From an uncultured bacterium (GTDB taxonomy: Bacteria; Cyanobacteriota; Vampirovibrionia; Gastranaerophilales; Gastranaerophilaceae), in contig USGC01000022.1 of assembly GCA_900554095.1 (NCBI GenBank), forward strand, positions 1 through 15,516: a stretch of DNA of 15,516 nt, given 5' to 3'. Below the pieces are notes generated by a model, which made no database searches, had not been told where the DNA came from, and was given only the letters and a program-made list of their open reading frames with translations. Position numbers and translations under genes: made by a program. This document shows, piece after piece, positions 6,735-12,678 of this stretch (position 1 is the stretch's first letter; every line of letters begins with the position of its first letter).

Positions 6735-8410
6735 TAATCCTCTAACTTCTCCTCAATGTCTTTATAATAACTTAAAACATTCAAAAATTGCAAATCTGTC
6801 CGGCATATGCGGTTGCCTTTGTAAAGCGTGGGTTCATTGTTTAAATTTAATTCGCGCTCAATGCTGATTATAGTTTGAGTAGGAATTGAATTATCTGCGA
6901 GGCGGATTTTTCTGTTGTTTTTGACTGCCATTGCCCAGAACCATACGTCGTCATTGTGAGGACAGAGGTTTAAAAACAAATCTTCTTTCACCGTGTCTTT
7001 GTGAAGCGGATTTGGCGGATAAAGCACGCCGCCCACACCGAGTATAAAGTTTTTAAAAGAGGATTGCGTTTGTGGCGCTTTCCATTTTGAATACGGTGTG
7101 TCAAGGCTTACTTCAAGCGGTTTATGCACAATAATATCTTGCGGATGTTTCTCATAGGTTTCGGCAAGATTTTTCAACCAATCTTTTTCGTAAAAAATAT
7201 CATCATCTGCTGTAACAATTATGTCATCGGGAAATTCCCTCAGCGCCGGCACAAGCTTTGTGAACGAGCGGATGTCTTTTGTGAATTTGATTTCTACTCC
7301 CCAATCTTTGAATTTTAAAACTTCTTGCGGAAGATCTTGTTCTTTATTTTGGAATTTTTCTTCTCCCAGCCAAAGAATTATTTTATCAGCTTGAAAGCTT
7401 TGCGAAATCAAAGAATAAAGACAGTAGTGAATTGTCTGTATTCTTTCAGGAATTGAAGTCAGTGAAACAATTATCTTGGTCTGCGCCTGTCTTTTGGGCG
7501 CCGGAGTGCCTGTGAAATCTTTAATTTCTTTATCAATTTTTCTTCTGTTAATTCGCTTAATTTCAGGATACAGCCCCAGAATTTCTATTGTTGTTTTGTA
7601 ATAAATCTTTCTTAAAAATTTGCGTAAACCTTTCGTGTTGTTTAATACATTGAACAAGCCGTTTTTCAGGATTAAAAAACTCATAGGCAAAATTACTTTA
7701 AGAAAATGTTTTTTATAAAGCGCTTTGTGCAGACTAATAATTGTGCGGCGGATTTGGATGTAATTTTTAAATTTTAAAGCGCTGGATGTGCGTGTGTTTT
7801 CATATTTTCTGTAAAAGAATAAAACTTCCTCAATTTTGTAAACCTGTGCGCCCCGCTCAATTAAAGAAAGCCATACATCCCAGTCTTCGCAGCCTGCGTT
7901 CATAACATTGCGGAATTTTTCAGTTTTTTCAAAATCTTCTTTCCTGAATATCGCGCTTACAAATATTAAATTCTCTATTAGGATATTTTTTATACTGAAT
8001 TTTTTTAAATTAAGCTTTTTATTATCAACACCAAAGGCTTGGGCATCGCAATAAACAATTCCGATTTTTGGGTTTTGCTGTAAAACCTTTACTGCTTTTT
8101 CAATGTAAAGAGGCGCGATTTTGTCGTCAGCGTCCAAAGGCAGAATGAATTCCCCGTTTGCTTCTTTAATACCGTTGTTTCTTGCCGCGCAAACGCCTTG
8201 ATTTGCCTGATGAATAACCTTAATTCTTTCATCATTGAAACCTTTTAAAACTTCATTAGTGAGAAAGTCGCGGCTGCCGTCGTTAACGATTATGATTTCA
8301 ATATTTTGATAAGAGGAATTCAAAACGGACTTGACAGCGTCGTTGATAAAGCAGCCCTGATTGTAACAAGGGATTATAACTGAAACAAGTCCGTTTTTTG
8401 AATTTTTCAT
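6734..8410 (-). CDS. Two-domain glycosyltransferase: N-terminal GT2 fused to a second GT-A-like domain
   Basis: The first half (about residues 8-235) is a classic GT2 domain with SVIIPCYNQG, IIIVNDGS at 39-46, the metal motif DADD at 93-96 and an EDWD acid motif at 175-178. After a basic linker (about 236-310) the second half starts again with KIIVSLTSIPERI. It contains KIILWLGEE, a TADDDI motif at 400-405 that looks like a second DXD site, and a Gly-rich GVGGVLYPPN followed by NDDVWFWAM at 486-494. The second part resembles a family of uncharacterised capsule/LPS transferases that I recognise only by pattern. Both halves keep acidic metal-binding residues, so the enzyme could add two sugars in turn. 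ATG follows the speE stop by one base, with AGGA within the junction, so it is tightly coupled to speE. Confidence 0.82.
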   Translation of the reverse strand: MKNSKNGLVSVIIPCYNQGCFINDAVKSVLNSSYQNIEIIIVNDGSRDFLTNEVLKGFNDERIKVIHQANQGVCAARNNGIKEANGEFILPLDADDKIAPLYIEKAVKVLQQNPKIGIVYCDAQAFGVDNKKLNLKKFSIKNILIENLIFVSAIFRKEDFEKTEKFRNVMNAGCEDWDVWLSLIERGAQVYKIEEVLFFYRKYENTRTSSALKFKNYIQIRRTIISLHKALYKKHFLKVILPMSFLILKNGLFNVLNNTKGLRKFLRKIYYKTTIEILGLYPEIKRINRRKIDKEIKDFTGTPAPKRQAQTKIIVSLTSIPERIQTIHYCLYSLISQSFQADKIILWLGEEKFQNKEQDLPQEVLKFKDWGVEIKFTKDIRSFTKLVPALREFPDDIIVTADDDIFYEKDWLKNLAETYEKHPQDIIVHKPLEVSLDTPYSKWKAPQTQSSFKNFILGVGGVLYPPNPLHKDTVKEDLFLNLCPHNDDVWFWAMAVKNNRKIRLADNSIPTQTIISIERELNLNNEPTLYKGNRICRTDLQFLNVLSYYKDIEEKLED

Positions 8411-8411
8411 C

Positions 8412-9263
8412 CTATAAAAGTTCCTTCAAATAGTTAGGCAGTGCAAAACGTGCAAGGTGGTAGTCTTTGTTGTAAATTTTGCAGGTTTTGGTAATTTCTT
8501 CACAGCGTTTTTCGTCAATGTAAGAAAGCGGCTCAACGCTGACAGAACAGTACGCCCAAGCCCAATATCCGCCCGGATAAGTCGGTATATTTGATGTGTA
8601 GGTTGAACATATCGGAAAAACTTTTTTCAACAAATTATACATTTTTTTAATTTCTTCTTTGTTTACAAAAGGGCTTTCTGATTGTGCCGCAACGATGCCT
8701 CCTTCTTTGAGAGAGTTTTTTACATTTGTGTAGAATTCTTCCGTAAACAGGCCTTCGCCCGGGCCCATCGGGTCTGTTGAATCAATCAGTACAATGTCAA
8801 ATTCATTTTTCTTATCTTTTATATATTCAATAGCGTCTTCGACTTTAATTTCAACGCGCGGGTCTGAAAGTCCGCATGAAATTGTTGGTAAAAATTCTTT
8901 GCAAGCCTCGATAACCATTCCGTCGATTTCGCAAAGCACAACGCGTTCAACTGTTGAGTGTTTTAAAACTTCTCTAACTGTGCCGCCGTCGCCGCCGCCA
9001 ATAACTAAAACTGATTTAGGACACTTGTGGTTCATCATCGGAATATGCGCAATCATTTCGTGGTAATGGAATTCATCGCCTTCGGTTGTCATCATCAAAT
9101 CGTCAAGGGTTAAGACGCGTCCGAGGGCGCTTTCGGTATCAAAAATTTCAACTTTCTGAAACTCAGACTGCTTTGAAAAAAGTATATCTTTAGCCTTGAT
9201 GGCAATTCCAAACCCGGCGGGTGTTATTTCTTTATAAAATCCTTCTTTTACTCCGTTTGTCAT
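8412..9263 (-). CDS. speE: Spermidine synthase (polyamine aminopropyltransferase)
   Basis: The 283-residue length and motifs fit SpeE. There is an N-terminal beta-strand region, GDEFHYHEM at 62-70, the nucleotide-binding loop VIGGGDGGTVRE at 87-98, the acidic CEID at 111-114 and the catalytic DSTDPMGP at 161-168. PTYPGGYWAWAYCS closes the active site near the C-terminus. The enzyme moves the aminopropyl group of decarboxylated S-adenosylmethionine onto putrescine to make spermidine, in the cytoplasm. Related agmatine or cadaverine aminopropyltransferases share these motifs, so the acceptor amine is not certain. AAAGGA upstream supports the ATG. It lies 17 bp after the HIT gene and is followed after one base by the glycosyltransferase. 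No SAM decarboxylase or SpeA/B gene lies in this window. Confidence 0.9.
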   Translation of the reverse strand: MTNGVKEGFYKEITPAGFGIAIKAKDILFSKQSEFQKVEIFDTESALGRVLTLDDLMMTTEGDEFHYHEMIAHIPMMNHKCPKSVLVIGGGDGGTVREVLKHSTVERVVLCEIDGMVIEACKEFLPTISCGLSDPRVEIKVEDAIEYIKDKKNEFDIVLIDSTDPMGPGEGLFTEEFYTNVKNSLKEGGIVAAQSESPFVNKEEIKKMYNLLKKVFPICSTYTSNIPTYPGGYWAWAYCSVSVEPLSYIDEKRCEEITKTCKIYNKDYHLARFALPNYLKELL

Positions 9264-9280
9264 TTTGTTTTTCCTTTCTG

Positions 9281-9592
9281 CTATTTGCTGCCTAATATGT
9301 GAAGATGTAGGTGAAATACTTCCTGACCGGCTTTTTTTCCGGTGTTAATCAGGGTTTTGTATGACTTTAATCCGATTTTCTTTGTTGTGTCTTTCACTGC
9401 CTGCAAAAGCTCAGCCATAAGATTTTTGTCTTCAAGTTCATTTAATGATGCAACATGAACTTTCGGTACTACAAGCAAATGCACAGGCGCCTTCGGGTTA
9501 ATGTCTTTGAACACCGCAACATAATCGTTTTCATACACAAATTCAGTGTTGAAATCTCCGTTAATTATTTTACAAAAAATGCAATCTTCCAT
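9281..9592 (-). CDS. HIT-family nucleotide-binding hydrolase, HinT-like
   Basis: The protein begins MEDCIFCKI, the usual HinT N-terminus with a CxxC pair, and ends with the histidine triad HLHLHILG, for about 103 residues. HinT-type proteins hydrolyse AMP-linked phosphoramidates such as adenosine phosphoramidate. An upstream in-frame ATG at 9613 would add MKREGII, but it has no ribosome binding site and its codons contain the good AGAGGG signal that serves ATG 9592. It also coincides with the predicted transcript start. I therefore set the start at 9592. This is the first gene of the six-gene minus-strand unit that runs to rseP. A link between HinT and glycan synthesis is not established. Confidence 0.88.
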   Translation of the reverse strand: MEDCIFCKIINGDFNTEFVYENDYVAVFKDINPKAPVHLLVVPKVHVASLNELEDKNLMAELLQAVKDTTKKIGLKSYKTLINTGKKAGQEVFHLHLHILGSK

Positions 9593-9619
9593 TATTATTC
9601 CCTCTCTTTTCATTCAAAA

Positions 9620-9648
9620 ATTTTACTATGGAAAAATGCAAAATGCAA
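9620..9648 (-). promoter_or_regulatory. Promoter for the hit-speE-glycosyltransferase-rseP unit
   Basis: On the minus strand, TTGCAT (9648-9643) and TAAAAT (9625-9620) are separated by exactly 17 bp. The predicted start near 9613 leaves a leader of about 21 nt containing AGAGGG before the ATG at 9592. It is divergent from the promoter of the serine hydrolase gene. Confidence 0.65.
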
Positions 9649-9698
9649 TTTTATAATATTCTGTGTTCTTTAATTTTGTTAAAAAAAATGTAACTAAC

Positions 9699-9727
9699 TT
9701 GCCAATTGCAAAACCAAACGATAAAAT
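9699..9727 (+). promoter_or_regulatory. Promoter for the serine hydrolase gene
   Basis: TTGCCA at 9699-9704 and TAAAAT at 9722-9727 are spaced by 17 bp. The predicted start near 9734 is followed by GGGAGG and then ATG at 9750. The two divergent -35 boxes are about 50 bp apart, leaving room for a shared regulator, but no operator is evident. Confidence 0.65.
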
Positions 9728-9749
9728 GATAACATAGCGGGAGGAAATT

Positions 9750-10943
9750 ATGCCGGAATTAGCAAAAAAATATTCACACGAGAAATACTATTACGGAGAT
9801 TGCAGCGAGGTTCGTGAACTTCCGCGAAGACGTGTTGTGCCTGAAACAAGGCCGGTTTACCGCCCGCAAAGCCAAATCCAAAAAAGAGTTAAATCTAAAA
9901 AGGCTCAAAAATATTATTATATACATCGGCTGATTTCAATTATATTTTTGATTGCAGTCGGCCTGATTGTAATACCATTCGGCTTCAACAGGGTTGTTAA
10001 ATCGTTTTTCTTCAAATCGCCTTATCCTGAAGTTAAAGCTGATTACGAAAGAATTTTAACACCTACTTTAAACTATCTTCATAATGATTGGTTTTTAGGT
10101 AAATTCGCATTTTCAACAGCAGAAACTAAAAAGCCTCAAATGATTGAACTTGAACAGCACCAGAGGCTTGAAGGCTTAGAGAATCAATTGCAGAGTTTAA
10201 TGGCGCAATACCCGTCAATCGAGCCTTCTATATACGTTTGGGATTACGAAACCCGCAACTATGCAGGAATTAATTCCGACAAATTGTACTCTGCGGCAAG
10301 TATAATTAAAGTGCCTGTTTTGATAGAGCTTTTCCGTTCCATTGAGAAAAACCAGCTTACAATATATGATGAAATGAAATTAACAGAGTACTACCGCTCA
10401 GAAGGCTCTGGCAGTATGCAGTTTAAGGCCGCAAACTCTGTTTGGACAATTGATGATTTGGCTAGATTAATGATTACAGAGTCAGACAACTCTGCAACAA
10501 ATATGTTAATGTCAAAACTCGGCTCAATGACAGATATAAATTCAGCAATACGCCAATGGGGCTTAAAGCATACACATGTTCAAACCTGGCTGCCGGATTT
10601 GGGAGGTACAAACCACACAACGGCCGAAGATATGGCAAGAATGCTTTATAATATTGATGAAAACCCTAATTTTTTATCAATGAGTTCACGCGAAAAAATC
10701 TTTGACTACATGGGGCATGTTCACAATGACCGGCTAATTCCGGCAGGCCTTGGCTCCGGTGCAGTCTTCCTCCACAAAACCGGCGATATCGGTAAAATGC
10801 TTGGCGATGCCGGAATTGTTTACGCTCCAAACGGCAAAAAATATATTGTCGTAATTCTCGCCAACCGTCCTTACAATTCACCCGCCGGCAAAGATTTCAT
10901 TGTTAAAGCTTCTGAAATAATCTATAACAACATGGTTTATTAA
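9750..10943 (+). CDS. Membrane-anchored serine hydrolase with class A beta-lactamase/PBP-like domain
   Basis: The 397-residue protein has a basic, Pro- and Arg-rich cytoplasmic head (1-60), one hydrophobic segment at about 61-79, a linker with a Glu/Gln-rich helix (131-152), and a catalytic domain outside the membrane. It shows the three penicilloyl-serine hydrolase motifs: SIIK at 184-187 (nucleophile S184, K187), SDN at 245-247 and KTG at 343-345, with fold-typical strands such as KYIVVILANRP. The omega-loop ExxLN of true class A beta-lactamases is not seen; the matching region reads TWLPDLGGTNHTT. Because the deacylating Glu is missing, I favour a peptidoglycan peptidase or esterase over an antibiotic-destroying enzyme. 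GGGAGG before the ATG fixes the start. It is a single-gene unit between its own promoter and a terminator. Confidence 0.82.
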   Translation: MPELAKKYSHEKYYYGDCSEVRELPRRRVVPETRPVYRPQSQIQKRVKSKKAQKYYYIHRLISIIFLIAVGLIVIPFGFNRVVKSFFFKSPYPEVKADYERILTPTLNYLHNDWFLGKFAFSTAETKKPQMIELEQHQRLEGLENQLQSLMAQYPSIEPSIYVWDYETRNYAGINSDKLYSAASIIKVPVLIELFRSIEKNQLTIYDEMKLTEYYRSEGSGSMQFKAANSVWTIDDLARLMITESDNSATNMLMSKLGSMTDINSAIRQWGLKHTHVQTWLPDLGGTNHTTAEDMARMLYNIDENPNFLSMSSREKIFDYMGHVHNDRLIPAGLGSGAVFLHKTGDIGKMLGDAGIVYAPNGKKYIVVILANRPYNSPAGKDFIVKASEIIYNNMVY

Positions 10944-10951
10944 AATCAAAA

Positions 10952-10984
10952 CCCCGCAATCGCTTTTGCGGGGCTAAATTTTTT
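10952..10984. terminator. Bidirectional terminator between the serine hydrolase and the small ORF
   Basis: CCCCGCAA at 10952-10959 pairs with TTGCGGGG at 10966-10973 around a 6-nt loop. On the plus strand a T run follows at 10979-10984. On the minus strand the stem is followed directly by TTTTGATTTT. The element can therefore end both the plus-strand hydrolase gene and the minus-strand small ORF. Confidence 0.85.
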
Positions 10985-11010
10985 ACTCACTAAATAATAG
11001 ACACAAAATC

Positions 11011-11160
11011 CTAATCAACAGCCGTTTTCTCATCTACAGCGTTTTCTGTTTTTTCAATTTTATTTGAAAGATTGTCAAATTGGTCTTTCAAAAATCTAAC
11101 GAACAACCCTATCTCTTCTTTGAAGCTATAAGCACCGGGCCACACTACATATCTGTACAT
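11011..11160 (-). CDS. Small ORF, 49 residues, unknown function
   Basis: ATG at 11160-11158 opens a 49-codon frame ending in TAG at 11013-11011. AAGGAG sits about eight bases upstream, and a plausible promoter lies just before it (11177-11204). The predicted product starts MYRYVVWPGAYSFKEE, then has an amphipathic stretch IGLFVRFLKDQF and a charged, coil-prone tail (NKIEKTENAVDEKTAVD). There is no signal peptide and no membrane segment. I recognise no family. Its own ribosome site, upstream promoter and downstream terminator argue that it is expressed. It sits downstream of the receiver gene, with 97 bp between them. It might be a small regulatory or structural protein, but nothing in the sequence shows which. 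Confidence 0.6.
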   Translation of the reverse strand: MYRYVVWPGAYSFKEEIGLFVRFLKDQFDNLSNKIEKTENAVDEKTAVD

Positions 11161-11176
11161 AAAGTTTTCTCCTTGA

Positions 11177-11204
11177 ATTATTCTAACCTTTGATAGATTT
11201 TCAA
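11177..11204 (-). promoter_or_regulatory. Candidate promoter for the 49-residue small ORF
   Basis: On the minus strand, TTGAAA (11204-11199) and AATAAT (11182-11177) are 16 bp apart. The predicted start leaves a short leader that still contains AAGGAG. It implies that the small ORF is transcribed independently of the receiver gene. Confidence 0.45.
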
Positions 11205-11257
11205 TCGGGAGTTTTTGTAAAAAACTTTAGTAATCTATGCCGTTTGTAACAAAAATT

Positions 11258-11635
11258 TTACACAAATTTCTCTTTGTAACTTTTTATGTCGCTGCATTTT
11301 AATTTTGGAATATACGAAACATCATACTTAGCGGCGATTTGCTTTAAATTACCGGCAGCAGACACTGCGATAATTTTTTTATCTTCATATTCTTTAAAAG
11401 TTTTTATTTGTTTGATAAGCCATTCACCTGCAAATAACGGTAAAAAGTCGCTTTCCATCTGCATATCGGTGAAAATTACATCATATGGTTCATCAACAGC
11501 GGATGTTATTTTATCGACGCCTTGGCGGGCGCTTGTCGCTGTTTCGTATTCTGTGTCTTGCGGCAGAAATTTTCTTAAATTATGAATATGATATTCTACC
11601 CAATTTGTAGAGTCATCAACGATTAATATTTTCAT
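11258..11635 (-). CDS. Stand-alone response-regulator receiver domain protein
   Basis: At 125 residues this is one CheY-like receiver domain. It has MKILIVDDS at the start (acidic pair D7, D8), the phospho-acceptor D57 in VIFTDMQM, a Ser at 92 in IAVSAAG replacing the usual Thr/Ser switch, and K111 in YIPKLK. There is no DNA-binding or enzymatic output domain, so it must signal through a partner protein. The loop after D57 (ESDFLPLFAGEW) is longer than usual. No histidine kinase lies in the window. No Shine-Dalgarno sequence precedes the ATG, and an extended -10 box places the RNA start on the ATG, so the mRNA is probably leaderless. The upstream small-heat-shock-like gene is separated by a terminator. 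Confidence 0.85.
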   Translation of the reverse strand: MKILIVDDSTNWVEYHIHNLRKFLPQDTEYETATSARQGVDKITSAVDEPYDVIFTDMQMESDFLPLFAGEWLIKQIKTFKEYEDKKIIAVSAAGNLKQIAAKYDVSYIPKLKCSDIKSYKEKFV

Positions 11636-11641
11636 AGAGAT

Positions 11642-11650
11642 ATATTAGCA
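11642..11650 (-). promoter_or_regulatory. Extended -10 promoter giving a leaderless receiver mRNA
   Basis: On the minus strand TGCTAATAT (11650-11642) is an extended -10 element. A start seven bases after the hexamer is position 11635, the A of the receiver ATG. The -35 position falls inside the preceding terminator hairpin and has no consensus match. The motif shares TTTTATGCTAA with the promoter of the nrnA gene. Confidence 0.5.
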
Positions 11651-11683
11651 TAAAATAAAAGCCGAAGGGATGCTCCGGCTTTT
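11651..11683 (-). terminator. Terminator of the small-heat-shock-like gene
   Basis: On the minus strand AAAAGCCG (11683-11676) pairs with CGGCTTTT (11664-11657) around an 11-nt loop that can fold further (GGA with TCC). TTTTATTTTA follows. It lies about 20 bp after the stop of the small-heat-shock-like gene and directly abuts the receiver promoter. Confidence 0.8.
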
Positions 11684-11703
11684 TAAGGTGTTAGATGCAA
11701 CGA

Positions 11704-12237
11704 TTAGTCAATAGGAACTGTGATTATGTAATTATGACCTTCTCGGGTTTTAGCAATTCTTGTTAAATCAACGTCTTCAGGGAACCTAAAACTTTGAGAG
11801 AAATTTAAAATTGCATTTCTGTTGTGTTTAGTGTTTTCACCTGCGGCATGAATTGTCAAAGTATCGCCTTCTGTTTTAATTTCGACATTTTTTTCGTTGT
11901 TGTCAAAAGGTTTTAAATCAATAATGATTTTGTAAAAATCGTCTAATTTTTCAATGTGTACAATCTGATTAATTTTAGAATCGATTTTAGCGCCTTCCAT
12001 CATTTCACGGTGAAACATTTTTCGGGCGTAGCGGTCTTCTTTTTGCATAATGCGGTCCATTTTTCTCATCTGAACAACCGGGTCGAGCATTCTTTTGTAA
12101 TGCCAGTCTGTAACTACATAAAATGCTGCAAATGCACCTAAAAATGTTAAAAGTCCTGTTAATATATGTTTTAAAACAGGATGTCCGCATAAAAAGCAGT
12201 TGTCGTGATGGTGGTGTTCGTAATTGTTTTCGTCCAT
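11704..12237 (-). CDS. Membrane-anchored small heat-shock (alpha-crystallin/Hsp20)-like protein
   Basis: The 177-residue protein has three parts. A short head holds HHHH at 8-11 and NCFLCGH at 13-19, a likely metal-binding cluster. One membrane helix lies at about 22-43. A charged Met- and Arg-rich coil (50-85) leads into an Hsp20-like beta-sandwich from about 100 to the end, with FYKIIIDLKPFD, VEIKTEGDTLTIHAAGE and FSQSFRFPEDVDLTRIAK. The domain ends in YIITVPID; the A-x-x-x-n-G-v-L motif of classical Hsp20 is altered to KTREGHNYII and no IxI tail follows. Small heat-shock proteins hold unfolded clients, here probably at the inner membrane. AAAGGAGC before the ATG supports the start. It is transcribed alone, divergent from the ribbon-helix-helix gene. 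No CIRCE element is seen upstream. Confidence 0.72.
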   Translation of the reverse strand: MDENNYEHHHHDNCFLCGHPVLKHILTGLLTFLGAFAAFYVVTDWHYKRMLDPVVQMRKMDRIMQKEDRYARKMFHREMMEGAKIDSKINQIVHIEKLDDFYKIIIDLKPFDNNEKNVEIKTEGDTLTIHAAGENTKHNRNAILNFSQSFRFPEDVDLTRIAKTREGHNYIITVPID

Positions 12238-12267
12238 GAAAAGCTCCTTTCCTTAAATTACAAAAAC

Positions 12268-12297
12268 ATAATATTTCAAATTCTTAAAATTTGTCTA
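12268..12297 (-). promoter_or_regulatory. Candidate promoter for the Hsp20-like gene
   Basis: On the minus strand TAGACA (12297-12292) and TATTAT (12273-12268) are 18 bp apart, with one mismatch each to the sigma-70 consensus. The start would be about 25 nt before the ATG at 12237, leaving room for AAAGGAGC. Confidence 0.45.
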
Positions 12298-12327
12298 TAG
12301 GCCAGTTTGGTTAATCCTAAAAACATC

Positions 12328-12356
12328 TTGTCAAAATGATAAAAATATGTTATAGT
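12328..12356 (+). promoter_or_regulatory. Promoter of the ribbon-helix-helix gene
   Basis: TTGTCA at 12328-12333 and TATAGT at 12351-12356 are 17 bp apart. TG at 12348-12349 makes an extended -10. The predicted start near 12363 is immediately followed by AGGAGGG and the ATG at 12379. Confidence 0.7.
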
Positions 12357-12378
12357 TTATAAAAGGAGGGTTAGTATA

Positions 12379-12567
12379 ATGGCAAAAATTTTAGTGACAA
12401 TGCCTGACGAGTTTTTGAGCAGGGTTGATGGTCTTGCAAACAACGAACAGCGAACAAGAAGCGAATTAATTCGTGAAGCGCTGAGATCTTATATGAGAAA
12501 AACAACAGTCCAACAGTCTCAAAAAGCCACAGATAATGCAAAAATACTTGAAAACATGCTCGGTTAG
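12379..12567 (+). CDS. Ribbon-helix-helix (CopG/MetJ-Arc) DNA-binding protein
   Basis: The 62-residue protein has the RHH layout: the DNA-reading strand AKILVTMPDEFL, helix 1 SRVDGLANN, a turn at QRTRS, and helix 2 SELIREALRSYMRK. A polar tail (residues 43-62) follows. Such proteins bind operators as dimers and often regulate their own gene; many are antitoxins. There is no toxin-like reading frame on either side, so I do not call a toxin-antitoxin system. GGAGGG upstream and a strong promoter support the start. The gene lies between the divergent Hsp20-like gene and dapB, and each has its own promoter. Its targets cannot be told from the sequence. Confidence 0.82.
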   Translation: MAKILVTMPDEFLSRVDGLANNEQRTRSELIREALRSYMRKTTVQQSQKATDNAKILENMLG

Positions 12568-12580
12568 TAAAAAAGATGTC

Positions 12581-12610
12581 TTGAATTAAGAATTTTATCA
12601 ATGTTATAAT
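12581..12610 (+). promoter_or_regulatory. dapB promoter
   Basis: TTGAAT at 12581-12586 and a perfect TATAAT at 12605-12610 are 18 bp apart, with TG at 12602-12603 as an extended -10. The start would be about 12616-12617, leaving a leader of about 62 nt before dapB. Confidence 0.75.
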
Positions 12611-12615
12611 GGTTA

Positions 12616-12654
12616 ATGAAAAAAGAAAATAAAGGCTTGTGCCTTTACTTGTGA
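12616..12654 (+). other. dapB leader with a 12-codon mini-ORF and a hairpin
   Basis: The predicted transcript start coincides with an ATG at 12616 that opens the frame MKKENKGLCLYL, closed by TGA at 12652-12654. Three of its first six codons are AAA (Lys). AAAGGC at 12631-12636 pairs with GCCTTT at 12641-12646 around a 4-nt loop inside this frame. No T run follows, so it is not a classical attenuator. Whether the mini-ORF is translated is unknown. Confidence 0.3.
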
Positions 12655-12678
12655 TGTAAAATTTAAGAAGGAGACACC

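Noticed and set aside
9593..9613. Upstream ATG giving the HIT protein seven extra residues
   Set aside because: No ribosome site precedes it, the predicted transcript start falls on it, and its codons contain the AGAGGG used by the ATG at 9592.
9750..10943. Antibiotic-resistance class A beta-lactamase
   Set aside because: SxxK, SDN and KTG are shared by the wider fold, but the ExxLN omega-loop motif is missing and the protein is membrane anchored with a cytoplasmic head.
11210..11226. AGTTTTT / AAAAACT hairpin after the receiver gene as a terminator
   Set aside because: The 7-bp stem has one G-C pair per end region and is otherwise A-T, with no T run on the relevant strand. It is too weak to call.
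12238..12378. CIRCE-type heat-shock operator upstream of the Hsp20-like gene
   Set aside because: No TTAGCACTC/GAGTGCTAA inverted repeat is present in the divergent region.
12379..12567. Toxin-antitoxin system led by the ribbon-helix-helix protein
   Set aside because: No toxin-like frame lies next to it; the next gene is dapB with its own promoter, and the divergent gene is an Hsp20-like protein.
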